Shown in pieces: positions 60,720-64,000 of a stretch of 64,000 bases of DNA. The translations under genes and the position numbers were made by a program. Below the pieces are notes generated by a model. It had not been told where the DNA came from. It worked only from the letters and a program-made list of their open reading frames with translations, and made no database searches. Source of the stretch: Salinicoccus hispanicus (GTDB taxonomy: Bacteria > Bacillota > Bacilli > Staphylococcales > Salinicoccaceae); contig NZ_WUUK01000001.1 of NCBI RefSeq assembly GCF_009831115.1, forward strand, positions 310,001 to 374,000, given 5' to 3'. Each line of letters starts with the position of its first letter. Positions within the stretch are counted from its first letter, which is position 1.

Positions 60720-62999
60720 TTGAAAGTAGATAAGAGTAGAATCATCATCACCATTCTGCTGGTCATCGGCATATTGACGACCGTTGGACTGACAGCGAAA
60801 GATCTTGTCAAGGACGTCAATCTTGGACTGGACCTGCAGGGTGGATTTGAGGTGCTGTACGAAGTTGAGCCACTTGATGAAGGAGACGAAATAGACGACT
60901 CTGCTGTGCGAAGTACTGCACAGACATTGGATTCGAGGGTCAATGTACTGGGTGTCTCCGAACCGAATATCCAGATAGAAGAGAACGACAGGATCCGAGT
61001 CCAGCTGGCCGGGGTGGAGGATCAGAATGAAGCCCGAGAGCTGCTCAGCACCCAGGCTGAGCTGACCATCCGGGATGTTGACGATAATGTGCTCCTGTCA
61101 GGAGCGGATCTGGTCCAGGGCGGTGCCAGTCAGAACTTTGATGAAATGAACCAGCCCATGGTCTCACTGCAATTGAAGGATCCGGATAAGTTCCGTGAAG
61201 TCACTGAGGAGATTTCCCAGAGGCCGGCCGGTGAAAACCTGATGGTCATCTGGATGGACTTCGAAGAGGGCGAAGACAGCTTTGCAGAAGAAGTTCAGAA
61301 AGCAGATCCGAAGTTCATCTCGGCGCCTAGTGTTTCCGGACCGATCAATTCATCCGATGTCATGATATCCGGTGGATTCAATGGAGAAGAAGGGCTGGAG
61401 CGTGCGCAGAACATTTCAGCACTTCTCAATTCGGGTGCACTGCCGGTCAAACTGACAGAAATATATTCCAACTCCGTTGGTGCCCAGTTTGGTGCCCAGG
61501 CACTGGATGAGACGGTGACTGCCGGTCTGATCGGTGTCGCACTGGTATTCATATTCATGATTGCTTTCTATAGACTGCCGGGTGTCGTAGCAACAGTTAC
61601 GCTGACCGCGTATATCTATCTCACGGTGCTCGGCTTCAACCTGATCAGCGGTGTACTCACCCTGCCGGGTATCGCAGCCCTGATCCTTGGTGTCGGCATG
61701 GCGGTGGATGCAAACATCATCATGTACGAACGTATCAAGGATGAACTCAGGATCGGCAGAAATCTCAAGCAGGCCTACAAGCGTGCATCGGCCGCTTCCC
61801 TATGGACGATCATCGATGCCAATATCACAACGATGATTGCAGGTGTCGTTCTGTTCATATTCGGAACAAGCAGTGTCAAAGGTTTCGCGACAATGCTGAT
61901 CCTATCCATACTGATGAGTTTCATTACGGCCGTATTCCTGACACGTGTTGTACTTTCGCTGCTCATCAGATCAAACTTCTTCAACAAACGACTCGGCTGG
62001 TTCGGTGTCAAGGAGTCCGACAGGTTCAACATCAATGAAGGCAAGGATATCGAGCATCTGACAACACCATGGGACAAGCTTGATTTTGTCGGGCATGCAC
62101 GGAAGTTCTTTGCATTGAGTCTTGCGCTCATTCTGGCCGGTCTTGTCATCCTGTCCATATTCAGGCTGAACTTGGGCATCGACTTTACGTCCGGGACGAG
62201 AGCCGATATCCAGACGGATGGCGAAGCGACAGTGGGGCAGGTCGAGGAGCAACTGTCGTCCATGGACATACCACCTGACAGCATTACAACGTCAGGGGAG
62301 GATATGGTTGTCGCCCGTTATGTTGATGACTTGTCTCAAGAAGCAGTGACGGATATGCAGCGCACATTTGAAGAACAGTTCGGCAGTCAGCCTGCGATCA
62401 GTACGGTAAGTCCCGTCATTGGACGGGAGCTGGCACGGAACGCAGTCATTGCGCTCGCCATCGCATCACTCGGCATCATTCTCTATGCTTCCATCCGGTT
62501 CGAATGGCGCATGGCGCTGCCAAGTGTGCTGGCACTGATCCACGATGCATTCATCATGGTTGCAGTCTTCTCCATATTCAGGCTCGAAGTGGATATCACT
62601 TTCATCGCCGCTGCACTGACAATCGTCGGGTATTCGATCAACGATACCATCGTCACGTTCGACAGGGTGCGTGAAAACTTGAGGAAGACACGGGTGATCC
62701 ATGAAGAATCCCAGATTGATATGATTATAAACCGTTCGCTCAAACAGACGCTCACCCGTTCGGTCAATACGGTACTGACCGTCATCATTGTGGTTGTACT
62801 GCTTGTATTCATGGGCAGCACAGCCATACTGAACTTCTCGATTGCACTGCTCATCGGTCTAATCAGCGGCATCTATTCATCGCTCTTCATTGCGCTGCAG
62901 CTCTGGGGCATATTGAAGAAGCGACAGTTCAGAAAATCCGAAGGCAGCCTGACCGTATATGAAGAAAAGAAGAAAGACGAAGAAAAAATACTCGTATAA
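60720..62999 (+). CDS. secDF: fused protein export membrane protein SecDF
   Basis: About 759 residues; SecD (1-440) and SecF (about 455-740) are fused, as in Bacillus and Staphylococcus. Visible: NLGLDLQGGFEVLYEV, the helix block LPGIAALILGVGMAVDANIIMYERIKDELR (SecD D-x-N motif), LGIDFTSGTRADI and TIVGYSINDTIVTFDRVRENLR (SecF). It uses the proton gradient to pull proteins outward. TTG start at 60720 with GAGGTG 6 bases upstream; an in-frame ATG 57 bases earlier has no site and would add a non-SecD segment. Confidence 0.94.
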   Translation: MKVDKSRIIITILLVIGILTTVGLTAKDLVKDVNLGLDLQGGFEVLYEVEPLDEGDEIDDSAVRSTAQTLDSRVNVLGVSEPNIQIEENDRIRVQLAGVEDQNEARELLSTQAELTIRDVDDNVLLSGADLVQGGASQNFDEMNQPMVSLQLKDPDKFREVTEEISQRPAGENLMVIWMDFEEGEDSFAEEVQKADPKFISAPSVSGPINSSDVMISGGFNGEEGLERAQNISALLNSGALPVKLTEIYSNSVGAQFGAQALDETVTAGLIGVALVFIFMIAFYRLPGVVATVTLTAYIYLTVLGFNLISGVLTLPGIAALILGVGMAVDANIIMYERIKDELRIGRNLKQAYKRASAASLWTIIDANITTMIAGVVLFIFGTSSVKGFATMLILSILMSFITAVFLTRVVLSLLIRSNFFNKRLGWFGVKESDRFNINEGKDIEHLTTPWDKLDFVGHARKFFALSLALILAGLVILSIFRLNLGIDFTSGTRADIQTDGEATVGQVEEQLSSMDIPPDSITTSGEDMVVARYVDDLSQEAVTDMQRTFEEQFGSQPAISTVSPVIGRELARNAVIALAIASLGIILYASIRFEWRMALPSVLALIHDAFIMVAVFSIFRLEVDITFIAAALTIVGYSINDTIVTFDRVRENLRKTRVIHEESQIDMIINRSLKQTLTRSVNTVLTVIIVVVLLVFMGSTAILNFSIALLIGLISGIYSSLFIALQLWGILKKRQFRKSEGSLTVYEEKKKDEEKILV

Positions 63000-63005
63000 T
63001 TCTAG

Positions 63006-63034
63006 AACGCCCGGGCAACCCCTGGGCGTTTTGC
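63006..63034 (+). terminator. terminator after secDF
   Basis: AACGCCC with GGGCGTT plus an inner GG/CC pair, followed by TTGC. The T-run is short, so read-through into recJ is likely. Confidence 0.6.
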
Positions 63035-63048
63035 AAAGGATGTAATAT

Positions 63049-64000
63049 ATGTACCAGTCAAAGTATGAGTGGAAAGTACGCCGTAAAGATTCCGATATGC
63101 CGGAAGCGCTGATCGAAAAGTTCAAGCTCAACCCGCTCGAACAGACCATACTCGAAAACCGGGGGTATACTACGAAGACGGATCTCGAGAAGATCTATCA
63201 TCCGAGGACGTATGACGCTTCCCTCGTCTACGGCATGGCGGATGCAGTCGCACGTATCGAAGCCGCTTTTTCAGCTGATGAACGTATACTCATCTACGGT
63301 GATTTTGATGCGGATGGCATCACAAGCACGGTGCTGCTGCTGAATGCCCTCAGAAGAAGGATTGAAAATGTGGACTATTTCATTCCGAGCCGGATCGAAG
63401 ATGGCTATGGTCCTAATATGGCGGTGTTCGAGGAACTTGTCGTAGGCCAGTATGATCTTGTGATTACAGTCGACAATGGTGTTTCAGGTGGTGAGGAGAT
63501 TGCATTCCTCAAGTCGGAAGGGATAGAGACGATTGTTGTGGATCACCACGCGTTTGGTGACAATGTGCCGGATGCGACAATCATCCACCCGGATCATCCC
63601 GATGGCACCTACCCATTCCGATCACTTGCGGGTGTCGGTATCACCTACAAGCTGGTCCAGGCTCTGGGTCTTGAAGCTAAAGAGGATATCGGCTGGGTGG
63701 CAATCGGTACAGTTGCCGACCTCGTACCCATGATCGATGAAAATAAAAAGCTGGTCATCGAAGGCTTGAAAATCCTGAATGATGCCCCGCCGGTCGGGGT
63801 GCATACACTGCTCAGAAGCGCCGGACATGATGGGCATATGGATGAGGAGACGATCGCCTTCACGCTGGCGCCGCGCCTGAATGCAACCGGTCGGCTGGGT
63901 GAAGCGGAAATCGCGGTCGAACTTCTGCTTGAGTCGGACACCAACGTTGCCTATGAACAAGCCATGGTGGTCGAGAACATGAACATTGAACGCAAGCAGC
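63049..64000 (+). CDS. recJ: single-stranded-DNA exonuclease RecJ, 5' part
   Basis: The first 317 codons are in the window. DHH-family phosphoesterase motifs: ILIYGDFDADGITSTVLLL (motif I), TVDNG (motif II), VVDHH (motif III) and IGTVADLVPM (motif IV), all intact, so the enzyme should bind two metals. RecJ degrades single-stranded DNA 5' to 3' in repair. AAAGGATG lies 6 bases before the ATG. The gene runs off the end of the window. Confidence 0.95.
   Translation, partial: MYQSKYEWKVRRKDSDMPEALIEKFKLNPLEQTILENRGYTTKTDLEKIYHPRTYDASLVYGMADAVARIEAAFSADERILIYGDFDADGITSTVLLLNALRRRIENVDYFIPSRIEDGYGPNMAVFEELVVGQYDLVITVDNGVSGGEEIAFLKSEGIETIVVDHHAFGDNVPDATIIHPDHPDGTYPFRSLAGVGITYKLVQALGLEAKEDIGWVAIGTVADLVPMIDENKKLVIEGLKILNDAPPVGVHTLLRSAGHDGHMDEETIAFTLAPRLNATGRLGEAEIAVELLLESDTNVAYEQAMVVENMNIERKQ

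Overview
The window looks like a chromosomal segment of a low-to-moderate GC Gram-positive coccus of the Staphylococcaceae, most like Salinicoccus or Jeotgalicoccus. The evidence is the order mreC-mreD-rplU-prp-rpmA-obgE-ruvA-ruvB-queA-tgt-yajC-secDF-recJ, the Prp-cleavable N-terminus of L27, a FosB bacillithiol transferase, a SAM-I riboswitch on a methionine transport operon, and an Fst/PepA1-type toxin locus. The genus is an inference. No rRNA, tRNA, CRISPR array or intact prophage was seen.

Layout. From 1 to 35 kb lies accessory and metabolic sequence: an ANT(6)-like streptomycin adenylyltransferase, four GNAT acetyltransferases, an SDR with a sigma-B-like promoter, an AGE-family epimerase, a large secreted toroid-type protein, regulators (MarR, Rrf2, WYL, YheO, GntR), FosB, redox enzymes, a D-amino-acid dehydratase/aldolase, and a seven-gene operon (28.2-34.7 kb) for uptake by a TRAP transporter and breakdown of a four-carbon or similar sugar acid. 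Inside this stretch is an AT-rich island (about 6.9-10.4 kb) with a PHP-domain/SMC-like ATPase, a small acidic partner, and a type I toxin-antitoxin locus; it looks horizontally acquired and defence-related.

From 35.0 to 42.5 kb lies a second AT-rich island: a complete type III restriction-modification pair (mod, res). It is bounded by the 5' part of a comC prepilin peptidase gene, cut by a frameshifted IS256-family element, and by the 3' end of a radC gene. A decayed IS3-type orfA and another gene fragment lie beside it. comC and radC are neighbours upstream of mreC in related staphylococci as I recall them, so the island appears to have replaced their junction.

From 43 to 52.5 kb come a BmrC/BmrD-like heterodimeric multidrug ABC exporter with an elaborate leader, a membrane protein, a nucleotidyltransferase, and the SAM-riboswitch-controlled metN-metI-metQ-aminotransferase operon. 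Two related structured RNAs (about 43.0-43.17 kb and 52.5-52.64 kb) stand at the two ends of this segment. They share a nearly invariant 31-32-nt linker between two hairpins that differ by compensatory base changes. I do not recognise this family, and it is my main candidate for something undescribed.

From 52.7 kb to the end are conserved housekeeping genes for cell shape, ribosome, DNA repair, tRNA modification and protein export, with recJ running off the window.
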